A DNA stretch of 42,354 nt from NCBI GenBank assembly GCA_049965935.1, contig JBMFVP010000008.1, forward strand, positions 1 to 42,354. Direction: 5' to 3'. A program made the translations under genes and the position numbers. Below are positions 23,504-31,312 of the stretch, piece by piece (position 1 is the stretch's first letter; every line of letters starts with the position of its first letter). The notes beneath the pieces are model-generated. The model ran no database searches and had not been told where the DNA came from. It saw only the letters and a list, made by a program, of their open reading frames with translations. The stretch is from Thermocladium sp049965935 (GTDB lineage Archaea > Thermoproteota > Thermoprotei > Thermoproteales > Thermocladiaceae).

Positions 23504-24637
23504 TTAGGATTTAATTATTCTCCTAAGTTCATCAAGGGCCTCCGTGGGGGTGGGGAGCTCAACGCGGAGTAGGGGCAGGAATAAGGCGTCTCGATTCCTT
23601 ATGATGCGCTGCACCTCTCTATGTAGTTGCCCTAAATTATTCTCCATAACGACGATGTTCCTCGCCCTCGATGCCTCCCTAATCAACGTCTCCTCGTCAA
23701 GGGGCCAAATCGAGATGGGGACGAACACCTTAATTCTCAATCCAAGATCTCTTGCCCTCCTAGCCATTCCCCGCGCAACCCTGGCGTAGGAGCCAAACGC
23801 TATTAGTAGTGTGTCGGCATCATCATCCCCATAAACGCGGGACTCCACGATCATCTTTTTATGGATCTCAGTCTTCCTATTAAGCCTAGTCACCAACTTC
23901 TCAAACACTTGACTGGTGGGCACATAGTAGCCCCGCTCATCGTGTTGAAGGGACTCCACCAATACGTTGAATCCCTCCCCAAAGGACGCCATGGGCGGCA
24001 CTAAATCATTTCCAGCCTCGTACGGCAAGTACTTGGAGCCGGGGGCCGGTTTCTTCCTATTAATGATCGGCACATCGCTCTTCATGATCACCTTCTCTCG
24101 CCCATGCGCGATCGCCGCATCGCTGAGTATAATCACGGGCACACGAAGCGCCTCCGCCACGTTAAATGCCTTAATTGCTAAGTCAAAGCTGTCCTGAACA
24201 CCCGTGGGGGCATACACCACTATGGGGTAATGGCCGTGGCTCAACCACCTGGATTGCATTACATCTCCTTGGCCAGGAGTCGTCGCTATTCCAGTAGAGG
24301 GGCCCGTCCTCATGTTGACCGCGACAACGAGGGGGGTCTCAGTCATGGCTGCTAAGCCTATTGATTCAGCCATTAATGAGAAGCCGGGGCCTGATGTAGC
24401 CGTCATTGCCTTGGCGCCGCTCCAGGAAGCACCAATGACTGCAACTATGCTGGCTATCTCATCTTCCCCCTGATAAACCACTCCACCCCTCTTTGGGAGC
24501 TTCTCAGACAGGTATTCAAATAGATCTGAGGCAGGGGTTATTGGGTAACCCGCATAGAATCGTAGTCCAGCAGCCATGGCTCCCTCGGCCACGGCTTGAT
24601 TACCGGTTAAGTACCCGATACTGGCCATCCCCATCAC
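23504..24637 (-). CDS. korA: 2-oxoacid:ferredoxin oxidoreductase alpha subunit
   Basis: 377 residues. Seen are the pyrimidine-binding domain start LTGNQAVAEGAMAAGLRFY, the 2-oxoacid motif AGYPITPASDLFEY, EDEIASIVAVIGASWSGA, TATSGPGFSLMAE, and RTGPSTGIATTPGQGD. These match the alpha chain of 2-oxoglutarate-type ferredoxin oxidoreductases. The start GTG (24635-24637) or the ATGs just after it (24634, 24628) overlap the korD stop, so korD and korA are coupled. Confidence 0.92.
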   Translation of the reverse strand: MMGMASIGYLTGNQAVAEGAMAAGLRFYAGYPITPASDLFEYLSEKLPKRGGVVYQGEDEIASIVAVIGASWSGAKAMTATSGPGFSLMAESIGLAAMTETPLVVAVNMRTGPSTGIATTPGQGDVMQSRWLSHGHYPIVVYAPTGVQDSFDLAIKAFNVAEALRVPVIILSDAAIAHGREKVIMKSDVPIINRKKPAPGSKYLPYEAGNDLVPPMASFGEGFNVLVESLQHDERGYYVPTSQVFEKLVTRLNRKTEIHKKMIVESRVYGDDDADTLLIAFGSYARVARGMARRARDLGLRIKVFVPISIWPLDEETLIREASRARNIVVMENNLGQLHREVQRIIRNRDALFLPLLRVELPTPTEALDELRRIIKS

Positions 24638-24930
24638 CTAACCACCGCTGGCTCCGGCGCCTTTTCTGGACTACTCCAGGTAATTAATCCCCTGGATCTA
24701 CCCTCGCCGGGCTTGACGAATATGGCGAAGTCAGGACAGGACCACTCGCATAGCTTGCATCCAATGCATTTCTCCGGATGGGCAGCGTAGGATACTTTAT
24801 ACCCATTTCTATTCATTACATCACTTATCACGAGGACCTTAGTTGGGCAAACCGTGACGCATATCTCGCATTCCTTGCACCTATCCCCAATAGTTATTAT
24901 GTCGAATACCTTGGGACCGGGTTTTGACAT
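24634..24930 (-). CDS. korD: 2-oxoacid:ferredoxin oxidoreductase delta (ferredoxin) subunit
   Basis: 98 residues with two [4Fe-4S] motifs: CKECEICVTVCP and CIGCKLCEWSCP. It relays electrons from KorB to soluble ferredoxin. A longer reading from GTG at 24972 is open. I prefer the ATG at 24928-24930 (MSKPGPKVFD), because a TATA-like box (24956-24965) is about 31 bp upstream and would lie inside the longer coding sequence. First gene of korDABC. Confidence 0.87.
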   Translation of the reverse strand: MSKPGPKVFDIITIGDRCKECEICVTVCPTKVLVISDVMNRNGYKVSYAAHPEKCIGCKLCEWSCPDFAIFVKPGEGRSRGLITWSSPEKAPEPAVVR

Positions 24931-25016
24931 ATATCCTATTGGGTGCATTTTCTGCATTTTAAGTTTTTCCACTTGAAGCCGTGAGCAATGGAATTATTAT
25001 GGGGAATATCGCTCGC

Positions 25017-25265
25017 CTAGTGTCTTCGCCTATCCAATAAAATGGAGCCGGTCCTCGACCGTATGAGGATGACTCTATGGTATGGTATATATGTCTCCCT
25101 CCCATCTATGCTAACCAAGAAGCCATCGTGAAGCAACTCCAGTATGGATGATGCCGGTATAGTCACTTCATCATTTGGCGCGCCCCTTGATACGTAAGTG
25201 ACATAGTAATCATGGGCAGAGCCAGTCCATTTCAACTTATTCAACACCTCCCTAATTGTGACCAC
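25017..25265 (-). CDS. DUF504 (UPF0248) family protein
   Basis: 82 residues matching the archaeal DUF504 pattern: IREVLNKLKW, YVTYVSRGAPNDEVTIP, and IPYHRVILIR. The function is unestablished. The GTG start (25263-25265) is supported by a TATA-like cttaaagct (about 25288-25296) 26 bp upstream. Confidence 0.8.
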   Translation of the reverse strand: MVTIREVLNKLKWTGSAHDYYVTYVSRGAPNDEVTIPASSILELLHDGFLVSIDGRETYIPYHRVILIRSRTGSILLDRRRH

Positions 25266-25296
25266 GCTAAAACGTTACCCGCTTTCCACTTAAAGC

Positions 25297-25740
25297 TTAA
25301 GCCAATTTATTGAAGATGCACTTCTCTGGAGTGCACTCGCCATCATATGTGCCCCCGGTAATGCCCTCCAAGAAACCCGCTAGGAATAATGCTATGGGCC
25401 TTGGATCCCCACCACTGGGAATGGGGGGATTAGAAACCACTACATTGCTTAATGTGCCGGATACTCGGCCAAAACCGTGAGCAATGAAGTGAAGATCGAT
25501 GTAATCAATCGATGAGTTACCTTTGTGTAGCTCGCCGAATGTTCTCCCCATGCTCTTTATCAAAATATCGGCAGCTCCCTCCACATACTTCATTAAATCC
25601 CGCCAAGCCATTTCTATTAATTTTGTGGGCATAGTCATCAGTGGCTGCCCATTCCCGAAAGTTAAGTGCCCCCGCTGTTCATCAAAATTAACCGAACCAT
25701 GGGCCTTCTCGTATATATTCGCCCAATCAATAATTGACAT
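25297..25740 (-). CDS. V4R-domain-like (4-vinyl reductase) protein
   Basis: 147 residues. The C-terminal half resembles the V4R domain, a small-molecule-binding domain related to heme-NO-binding proteins: FGRVSGTLSNVVVSNPP, IALFLAGFLEGI, and a final GECTPEKCIF with two cysteines that may bind zinc. Possibly a sensor or ligand-carrier protein; the ligand is unknown. A TATA-like gtttttatt (25761-25769) lies 25 bp before the ATG. Confidence 0.55.
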   Translation of the reverse strand: MSIIDWANIYEKAHGSVNFDEQRGHLTFGNGQPLMTMPTKLIEMAWRDLMKYVEGAADILIKSMGRTFGELHKGNSSIDYIDLHFIAHGFGRVSGTLSNVVVSNPPIPSGGDPRPIALFLAGFLEGITGGTYDGECTPEKCIFNKLA

Positions 25741-25800
25741 ACCTTATGAAATTGAGAGCATGTTTTTATTTTTTCGCTGTATAACCAGCAACTTGATCCA

Positions 25801-25816
25801 TAGCCCTTTGGGGCTA
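25801..25816. repeat. Perfect hairpin TAGCCC-tttg-GGGCTA
   Basis: A 6-bp perfect inverted repeat in the decayed insertion-sequence zone, on the far side of the structured element from the tnpB-like relic. It is of the size expected of an IS200/IS605 subterminal hairpin. Confidence 0.4.
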
Positions 25817-25837
25817 GGTTTAATACCATTATAATGC

Positions 25838-25918
25838 ATAGGTGTAGCCCCTCTCGGAGGAAACCCAATCATTGGGGAGGGCATTCCTCGCTCATGGGTT
25901 CCACGCCTGGGGGCCTAT
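25838..25918. ncRNA. Compact structured element: candidate ncRNA or IS right end/omega-RNA remnant
   Basis: An 81-nt stretch closed by ATAGG (25838-25842) with CCTAT (25914-25918) and GCCCC with GGGGG/C. Inside, three nested or alternative pairings are perfect: GAGGAA with TTCCTC, AACCCA with TGGGTT, and the near-palindrome CCCAATCATTGGG. TATA-like elements flank it on both sides: gtttaata at 25818-25826 reading plus, and TTTTATAG near 25936-25943 reading minus. It begins 46 bp past the stop of a TnpB-like C-terminal relic on the minus strand, where an omega-RNA and right end would lie. An independent RNA gene is the alternative. Confidence 0.35.
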
Positions 25919-25964
25919 CAGTGTTAATAGTGTAACTATAAAAGCGTGACCCTCACAAGGTGAA

Positions 25965-26096
25965 TTACCCTTTTCTTGCGGGGTTTTGAGGCTTCCAACC
26001 ATCACGGTAAGCCTTCACTCCCCCTTCAGGGCATTTACACTCCCCTGACCCACGCCCCTCACTAAGGCACGAGTTATCTTTCCCTGCACCGCCACT
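25965..26096 (-). pseudogene. Decayed TnpB (IS200/IS605 OrfB) C-terminal relic
   Basis: A 43-codon frame ending in GVKAYRDGWKPQNPARKG and a TAA at 25965-25967. The KPQNPA-type tail resembles the extreme C-terminus of crenarchaeal TnpB proteins as I remember them. Upstream the frame is broken by stops. No catalytic or zinc-finger region survives. The identification rests on the tail and on the adjacent hairpins, so it is tentative. Confidence 0.35.
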
Positions 26097-26131
26097 TTAA
26101 CTTCAGCCTTCAGGGAACATCAAAATTAACC

Positions 26132-26168
26132 AAATATTTAACTCCCCGCCTTTACGGGTTTTGGGGTC
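26132..26168. repeat. G/C-rich hairpin remnant after TnpB-like relic
   Basis: ctccccgcctttacgggttttgggg contains CCCG/CGGG and outer CCCC/GGGG pairings in an otherwise AT-rich setting. It resembles other insertion-sequence end hairpins in this window. Confidence 0.3.
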
Positions 26169-26339
26169 TCTAGCGTCTGAATATGAATAAGACATGATTA
26201 CGGAAAAACAAGGACTAGCTAGAACCAAGCTTCCGCGATGCCCCCGGCATTATTAATAGGCAATATATGTGGGGAAGGACTTAATGCTGACCTCCTTATA
26301 AAAATAAACCTCCAGGAGTGCCTCTCCTTATTGAGTTAC

Positions 26340-26385
26340 GAAATATGAGCAAGAAAGCTCCGAGCTTTAGCGAGGAGAGTTCAGT
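26340..26385 (+). repeat. Second solo IS200/IS605-type end (degenerate hairpin)
   Basis: The sequence GAAAGCTCCGAGCTTTAG and the following cgaggagagttcag match the form of an archaeal tnpB right end (stem-CTTTAG-stem then GAG-GTTCA). The 3' arm is mutated (GCGAGGAG where GCTCGGAG would pair perfectly). It reads on the plus strand, opposite to the relic at 25965-26096. Confidence 0.4.
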
Positions 26386-26515
26386 TTCTTCTAACTTCTA
26401 ATTATGATCAAAACTTTACCTAGCCAATAAGTCAACATAGGCGTAATTGATTTCTTAGGATTCCTTTTATGAATGAAAAATACTTAATATTGTTTTTAAA
26501 TGATTGAGAAGGTTA

Positions 26516-27778
26516 TTAACCAGGTGCTGGATATATTGCTTTACCTGTCGCTAGGTTGGGTGGGTAAACCACTATTGTCTGCAAGCCGCTTGGCGTTGGC
26601 ACGATTTGCCCAACGAGAGGCACCTCGCCAAGCTGCATGCCGTTCGTGGAGTTTATCATGAAGGGACCATCAATTGTCGTTATTTTACCTGAGAATGAAT
26701 TAATGGCTTGCCTCACCGCGGTTGCATTAAGGGAACCGGCGGTTTCTATGGCTTTCTGAATTATTAATCCAGCCGTGAATCCAGCTATGCTTAGGTAACT
26801 GACAGGCGTGCCTGGATAGGTGGCGTTCCACTCTTGCTCGAATTGCGATAGCGAGGGACCATAATTTACAGTATAATTAACTAGCGGCGGAAATAGTAGT
26901 GTATACGTGTAGGCCATATTATTGCCGACGCTTGAAAGCATTACCTGCCAAAGTTGGCCTGGGAAGATTGTTAGGGTTAGGTTGAAGTGAACACCCATAG
27001 AGTGAAGCTGGTTAAGGAACGCAATATCATTATTTGGGTAACCTATCTCAAGAACAACTTGCGGATTAAGCGATTGAAGCGTGGTTATCAAGGTAGAGAA
27101 ATCGGTGGTTGATGTTGGGTAACCCTGATAATAAATAGGCGTTATGCCCTCTGCCTTTAGGTCATTAACTATTACGGAAGCCAGCGCAGCGTCGAAATCG
27201 TTTTCTCCATAGAGAATCGCAACCCGGGTCGCATTAATGGATTTTAGGAATGGAGCCACATAGGACCCATATGCAGGGCTTCCCGGTATTGATGTTAGGA
27301 CTATGTAGGGACTCGGGGGAGAGAAGAAGTACTCGGAGCTGCCCGTCACATCGAATAAAAGTATGCCATACTTCTCGGCTATTGATACTGCGGGCGCCGT
27401 CAAGACGGAGCCGAAATCGGCCACCAGGAAATTAACGTGATTAACAGTAATTAGCTGTTCATAGTACTGCGACGCTAATGAAGTCTCACTGCTATCATCA
27501 TAAGCAATAATCCTTACAGGCAACTTCTTGCCGAGAGAAGAAACATAAATGCCGCCGCTGGCATTAACGGTCTTAGCCCATAGAAGCAAACCCTCATATT
27601 CAGGCATCGAGGTTGATGCGAATGAGCCCGTTGATGCGTATAGGGTGCCTATTAATATCACGCTTTGAGTTGGTTTGCTGGGTTTCATTAATTCAAGGGC
27701 GGCCACTGCAATTACTATTATAATGACCACCACTATTGCTATTAGGAGAGTTCTTGAAACAGCGTTATGGGATTTCAT
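26516..27778 (-). CDS. livK: ABC transporter substrate-binding protein, branched-chain amino acid (LivK) type
   Basis: 420 residues. An N-terminal transmembrane anchor/signal (LLIAIVVVIIIVIAVAALELM, about 11-31) is followed by a type I periplasmic-binding fold: ILIGTLYASTGSFAS, then RIIAYDDSSETSLASQYYEQL, FDVTGSSEYFF, and VAILYGENDFDAA. There is no lipobox, so it is tethered by the N-terminal helix, as is common in archaea. The ligand is probably a branched-chain or other amino acid, but urea or short amides cannot be excluded. It is downstream of livHMGF but separated by 234 bp and has its own TATA-like box (27802-27809). Confidence 0.87.
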   Translation of the reverse strand: MKSHNAVSRTLLIAIVVVIIIVIAVAALELMKPSKPTQSVILIGTLYASTGSFASTSMPEYEGLLLWAKTVNASGGIYVSSLGKKLPVRIIAYDDSSETSLASQYYEQLITVNHVNFLVADFGSVLTAPAVSIAEKYGILLFDVTGSSEYFFSPPSPYIVLTSIPGSPAYGSYVAPFLKSINATRVAILYGENDFDAALASVIVNDLKAEGITPIYYQGYPTSTTDFSTLITTLQSLNPQVVLEIGYPNNDIAFLNQLHSMGVHFNLTLTIFPGQLWQVMLSSVGNNMAYTYTLLFPPLVNYTVNYGPSLSQFEQEWNATYPGTPVSYLSIAGFTAGLIIQKAIETAGSLNATAVRQAINSFSGKITTIDGPFMINSTNGMQLGEVPLVGQIVPTPSGLQTIVVYPPNLATGKAIYPAPG

Positions 27779-27801
27779 ACAGTTTCAACTAAGTAAACCA
27801 A

Positions 27802-27809
27802 TTAAACCT
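27802..27809 (-). promoter_or_regulatory. TATA-like box of livK
   Basis: GGTTTAAT on the minus strand, about 27 bp before the livK ATG. Independent transcription would allow more binding protein than membrane components. Confidence 0.45.
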
Positions 27810-28012
27810 TTTTAAGTATTACAGTATTTCTAGCCATATTTTGCCAAATTAAACGAAATTTTAATCAATAAACATTAACAAGAATCAATAATGTCTCTAA
27901 TGGGGGAAACCAAGCAAGGGTCATCAGAAAGTATTTTTCCTTTATGTACAGTTAACCCGGTTCCAATGAGGGAACAAAAATCTCGGGCTAAATGATCCCC
28001 GAAAGCACATAA

Positions 28013-28711
28013 TTATTCTATTCCGAAAAACGTCTTTCGTATCTTATCATTACTGATGGCTTCTTCGGTTGATCCTTGGAACACTATTGAACCTGTGTCC
28101 ATAACTATTACTTTATCGGCTAATTCGACGAATGATGGATTCTGTTCCGCTATTAACATGGTTATGCCGCTCCTCTTTAATTGAAGCAGGACTTCCTTGA
28201 CCTTCTCCACAAAGAGAGGCGATAGGCCTAGTGATGGTTCATCCACCAAAAGCAGCTTGGGGGAAACCATATAAGCCATTGCTATTGCCAACATCTTTCT
28301 TTGGCCACCTGACAACTCCAACGCTTTCTGCTTAAGTTTTCCACCTATATCTGGAAAAGTCGAGACCACGTTCCGTATTTTCTTCTCTATCTCGTCCTTA
28401 GAAAGCGAATTACCGGCAACCTCTAGGTTCTCCTTAACAGTGAGAGAGGGAAATATCCCTTGCTCTGACACCATTGCGAGACCCAGCTTTGCTCGCTCAT
28501 ACGGTTTTAATCCATCTATCCTCATCGACTTCAGCTTTATTGTTCCCTTTGTCGATATGAAGCCCATTAACCCCATGAGGAGAGAAGTCTTGCCGGCGCC
28601 ATTTAATCCCAGCAGAACCATTGTCTTGCCCTCGCTTATGGAGAAATCTATTCCATGTATTACCTCCACATCGCCATAACTAACTCGCAATCCATTAGCC
28701 TCCAGAAGCAT
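28013..28711 (-). CDS. livF: ABC transporter ATP-binding protein LivF
   Basis: About 232 residues. All canonical ATPase motifs are visible: Walker A GLNGAGKTS, signature LSGGQRKMLAIA, Walker B LLVDEPSLGL and the switch region IAEQNP. The C-terminal LivF-type tail is present. An upstream GTG (28718-28720) is possible, but the ATG at 28709-28711 begins the family start MLLEANGLRVSYG. The coding region overlaps the end of livG. Confidence 0.9.
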   Translation of the reverse strand: MLLEANGLRVSYGDVEVIHGIDFSISEGKTMVLLGLNGAGKTSLLMGLMGFISTKGTIKLKSMRIDGLKPYERAKLGLAMVSEQGIFPSLTVKENLEVAGNSLSKDEIEKKIRNVVSTFPDIGGKLKQKALELSGGQRKMLAIAMAYMVSPKLLLVDEPSLGLSPLFVEKVKEVLLQLKRSGITMLIAEQNPSFVELADKVIVMDTGSIVFQGSTEEAISNDKIRKTFFGIE

Positions 28712-29438
28712 ATTTATCACCTAAATAGATCTTTATTATCTCCGGATTAGATACGGCGGCTTCATAGGTCCCCTCGAATATCTTGGAACCAGCATTAAGT
28801 ACCACGATGTTTTTACCGCTTGATAATTGCTTCACTACCCTCATTATGTGGCCAACATAGACCACCGTAATGCCCATATCATTTATTCTCTTAATTAGAC
28901 CTATTAATCCGGCTAATTCACCCTCGCTCAAGCCGGCTCCAAGCTCGTCAATGAAGATCGCCTTGGGTTTCTGCGACAATGCCCTAGCTAGGCTCATCAT
29001 CTTCATTTGAGCCGTCGTTAAATTGCGAACCAACACGTTACTGACTCCGCCTAGTCCAACCATTTCAATGGCCTCCTTAGCTTGCTTCATGGCTTCCCCT
29101 TGACTCAAGCCCCCTGCATACTTAGCACCTAGGTAAACATTCTCAAGCACGGTTAAATCGAAGAAGGGGCGCGGTATTTGGCATGTTCTAGCCAAGCCTA
29201 GTCTGGCCCTCCTATGCGGCGATTCATTTGTTATATCAATTCCATTAAATAATACGCGGCCAGAGTCTGGAGTTAGAATGCCAGTCACGATATTTATAAG
29301 CGTGGTCTTGCCGGCGCCATTGGGACCTATAATTACTTTAAGCTCGCCGTCTTGAATATCCAAGTCAATATTATTCAATGCAACTAATTGTCCAAATTTT
29401 TTACTTACCTTATCTATCTTCAACATGCGGTGAATCAC
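28695..29438 (-). CDS. livG: ABC transporter ATP-binding protein LivG with unusual signature motifs
   Basis: 247 residues. Walker A is canonical (GPNGAGKTT, about 38-46). The ABC signature is LTTAQMKMM (about 140-148) instead of a LSGGQ- or LPYGEQ-like motif. Walker B/D-loop is IFIDELGAGLSEGE, with Leu for the usual Pro after Asp-Glu. The switch histidine is kept in VGHIMRVV. The C-terminal extension is typical of LivG. The start overlaps the livM stop (ATGA-type). Family assignment is firm; the deviations suggest an asymmetric ATPase pair with LivF. Confidence 0.88.
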   Translation of the reverse strand: MIHRMLKIDKVSKKFGQLVALNNIDLDIQDGELKVIIGPNGAGKTTLINIVTGILTPDSGRVLFNGIDITNESPHRRARLGLARTCQIPRPFFDLTVLENVYLGAKYAGGLSQGEAMKQAKEAIEMVGLGGVSNVLVRNLTTAQMKMMSLARALSQKPKAIFIDELGAGLSEGELAGLIGLIKRINDMGITVVYVGHIMRVVKQLSSGKNIVVLNAGSKIFEGTYEAAVSNPEIIKIYLGDKYASGG

Positions 29439-30361
29439 CGTATTTTTATCTTTAAGTACTTCTCTATTAATTTTACTAATCCATTTGGTAAAACCAAAAT
29501 GAAAATCACTATTAGTAATCCATATATTAGGGTAAAGTAGGTTGGATATGATATTCCAATAGTGTCATAAATAGAGTAAAGCAACCATGTTCCTATGACC
29601 GGCCCCATGAGGGTACCTGCGCCTCCAAATATTGTGAAGGCTATTATAAATAAGGAAGTGGTGAGGGAGAGAACAGACTCTGGGTAGAAGAATGCTATGT
29701 ACCAGCCATATAAGGCACCAGCAACTCCAGCGAAGGCTGCACTTATTAACCACGCAATATTTCTAGTAAGGGGCACATTTATCCCGGCCAGATAAGCGGT
29801 GACCGGATTATTCCCAATGGCCCTTAACGCTAATCCTAGATCGCTTTTCTCAAGATACCCATTTATTAGAATTATGAGCACAAGCATTGCAAGGGCTATA
29901 TAATATGTTAATGTTGGATTAAAGACTTGCGGGATGGAGACCCCATATGGACCCCCCGTTATCGGCCTCATATAATTATTCTCAATGATATAGTAAACAG
30001 CCTCGAACCCCGCTAAGTTAGCTATCGCAAAATAGGCGCCTCTTAGTCTAAACATGGGGGAGAAGAGAAGCGCCAATAACATTGTAATCGCAACCGCTAA
30101 TAATATGGAGGGGAAAATTCCGATGCCAAGATGAATGCCTATGGCAAACCCGTATGCGCCCATTCCAAAGAATGCAGTGTAACCGAATGGGAGGTACCCC
30201 GTGTAGCCATAGATCACATTAAAGGCCAGGGCCAGTATAGTATAGATCATTAATGTGAAGAAGAAGAGCTGATTCGTATATATCAAGGGACCCACTATGA
30301 AGAGAGATATGGTTACCACGATAAAGATGAGAAGCCACTTATCTAGGAAACTATAATTCAC
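29435..30361 (-). CDS. livM: ABC transporter permease LivM
   Basis: About 308 residues with 8-9 hydrophobic helices and the LivM-type cytoplasmic loop motif LGLALRAIGNNPVTAYLAGINV, which docks the ATPases. Longer reading to ATG at 30385 exists. I choose GTG at 30359-30361, because a strong Shine-Dalgarno-like GGGGGGAG lies 5 nt upstream inside the livH 3' end. It overlaps livH. Confidence 0.88.
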   Translation of the reverse strand: MNYSFLDKWLLIFIVVTISLFIVGPLIYTNQLFFFTLMIYTILALAFNVIYGYTGYLPFGYTAFFGMGAYGFAIGIHLGIGIFPSILLAVAITMLLALLFSPMFRLRGAYFAIANLAGFEAVYYIIENNYMRPITGGPYGVSIPQVFNPTLTYYIALAMLVLIILINGYLEKSDLGLALRAIGNNPVTAYLAGINVPLTRNIAWLISAAFAGVAGALYGWYIAFFYPESVLSLTTSLFIIAFTIFGGAGTLMGPVIGTWLLYSIYDTIGISYPTYFTLIYGLLIVIFILVLPNGLVKLIEKYLKIKIR

Positions 30362-31235
30362 GGGTTCTCCCCCCAAGCAGTCCATTTGGCCGGAAGATTA
30401 TAATCACTATTACTAAAAGAAAGGAAATGACATAACTCAATTCCGGTATATATATCTCCACAAGGCTGATGGCTACCCCATATATTAAACCGCCGAAAAT
30501 AGATCCAAGGGGATTACCGAGCGCTCCAATTATTATTATGACAAAGGCTAACACCGTTATTAATGAACCCTCCGAGGGATAGATTGCCCCAAACACGTAG
30601 GGGGATAGAACGCCGGCCACGCCCGTCACTGCCACTGCATAGGAGAATGCCATAACCAAGGCCTTGCTTGGATTTATTCCGAAGCTCATGGCTAGTTCCC
30701 TATTATCCATTAGAGCCCTAGTGGCTTTTCCCAACCTCGTGTGAAACAGGTAGTAATAGGTCAACAACAATAAAAGAAGCGATACGCTGAACATGAAAAC
30801 AATGACGGCTGGAACCGAGTATCCAAAAATCGTGAAGTAAGTCACTGGCAGGAAATTCACATTTAGGGACCTGTAGCTTGCCCCAAACACTATGAACACG
30901 GCGGACTCTATAACCATGGATAAGCCAAAGAATAAAATGAAGGAATTCATCTCGGGATCCTTGCTTTGCATTAGCCTAGGCACAAATAAGTAATAAATCG
31001 CCAGGCCCAGCACGAAGAAGAGCGGGAAGACCAATATTAAGGAGAATATGGGGGATAAATGGAATTGGGCAAATAATATCTCCGCAAAATATGCCGCCAA
31101 CATTATCATGTCTCCATGAGTCAAGTTTATTATCCGCATTACTCCAAATATTAAGTTCAATCCTAAAGCCATAAATGCATAATACGTTCCAATAAGTATA
31201 CCATAAACCAATACATATAATAATAAGGACTCCAT
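30351..31235 (-). CDS. livH: ABC transporter permease LivH
   Basis: 294 residues, about 8 hydrophobic helices, with the LivH motifs LGLNLIFGVMRIINLTHGDM near the N-terminus, the coupling loop TRLGKATRALMDNRELAMSFGIN, and GALGNPLGSIFGGLIYG near the C-terminus. First gene of livHMGF. A TATA-like box (31254-31268) lies about 26 bp before the ATG, and the genes overlap one another, indicating a single polycistronic unit. Confidence 0.9.
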   Translation of the reverse strand: MESLLLYVLVYGILIGTYYAFMALGLNLIFGVMRIINLTHGDMIMLAAYFAEILFAQFHLSPIFSLILVFPLFFVLGLAIYYLFVPRLMQSKDPEMNSFILFFGLSMVIESAVFIVFGASYRSLNVNFLPVTYFTIFGYSVPAVIVFMFSVSLLLLLLTYYYLFHTRLGKATRALMDNRELAMSFGINPSKALVMAFSYAVAVTGVAGVLSPYVFGAIYPSEGSLITVLAFVIIIIGALGNPLGSIFGGLIYGVAISLVEIYIPELSYVISFLLVIVIIIFRPNGLLGGRTREL

Positions 31236-31253
31236 TAAGAAAGCTAGGGCCTA

Positions 31254-31268
31254 ATTTAGTTTAAAATT
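31254..31268 (-). promoter_or_regulatory. TATA-like box of livHMGF
   Basis: AT-rich TTTTAAACTAAAT on the minus strand, about 26 bp before the livH ATG. Confidence 0.45.
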
Positions 31269-31312
31269 TTACCAGTAAATTGATGAATTATTGAAATATT
31301 GTTATTTCCCTT

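Larger units (their letters stand above)
25741..26515. other. 775-bp gene-free zone of decayed mobile elements
   Basis: Between the V4R gene and livK there is no intact gene. It holds the V4R promoter, a perfect hairpin (25801), the structured element (25838-25918), the TnpB-like tail (25965-26096), a G/C-rich hairpin (26132-26168) and a second end (26340-26385). From 26170 to 26340 and from 26390 to 26515 I see only AT-rich sequence. Confidence 0.6.

Noticed and set aside
25855..25900. GGAGGAAACCC resembling conserved region I of RNase P RNA (a reduced type T form is known in Thermoproteaceae)
   Set aside because: No convincing conserved region V (ACAGAA-type) is within about 200 nt on either strand, and the closing stem gives only about 80 nt. 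A covariance-model search would settle it.
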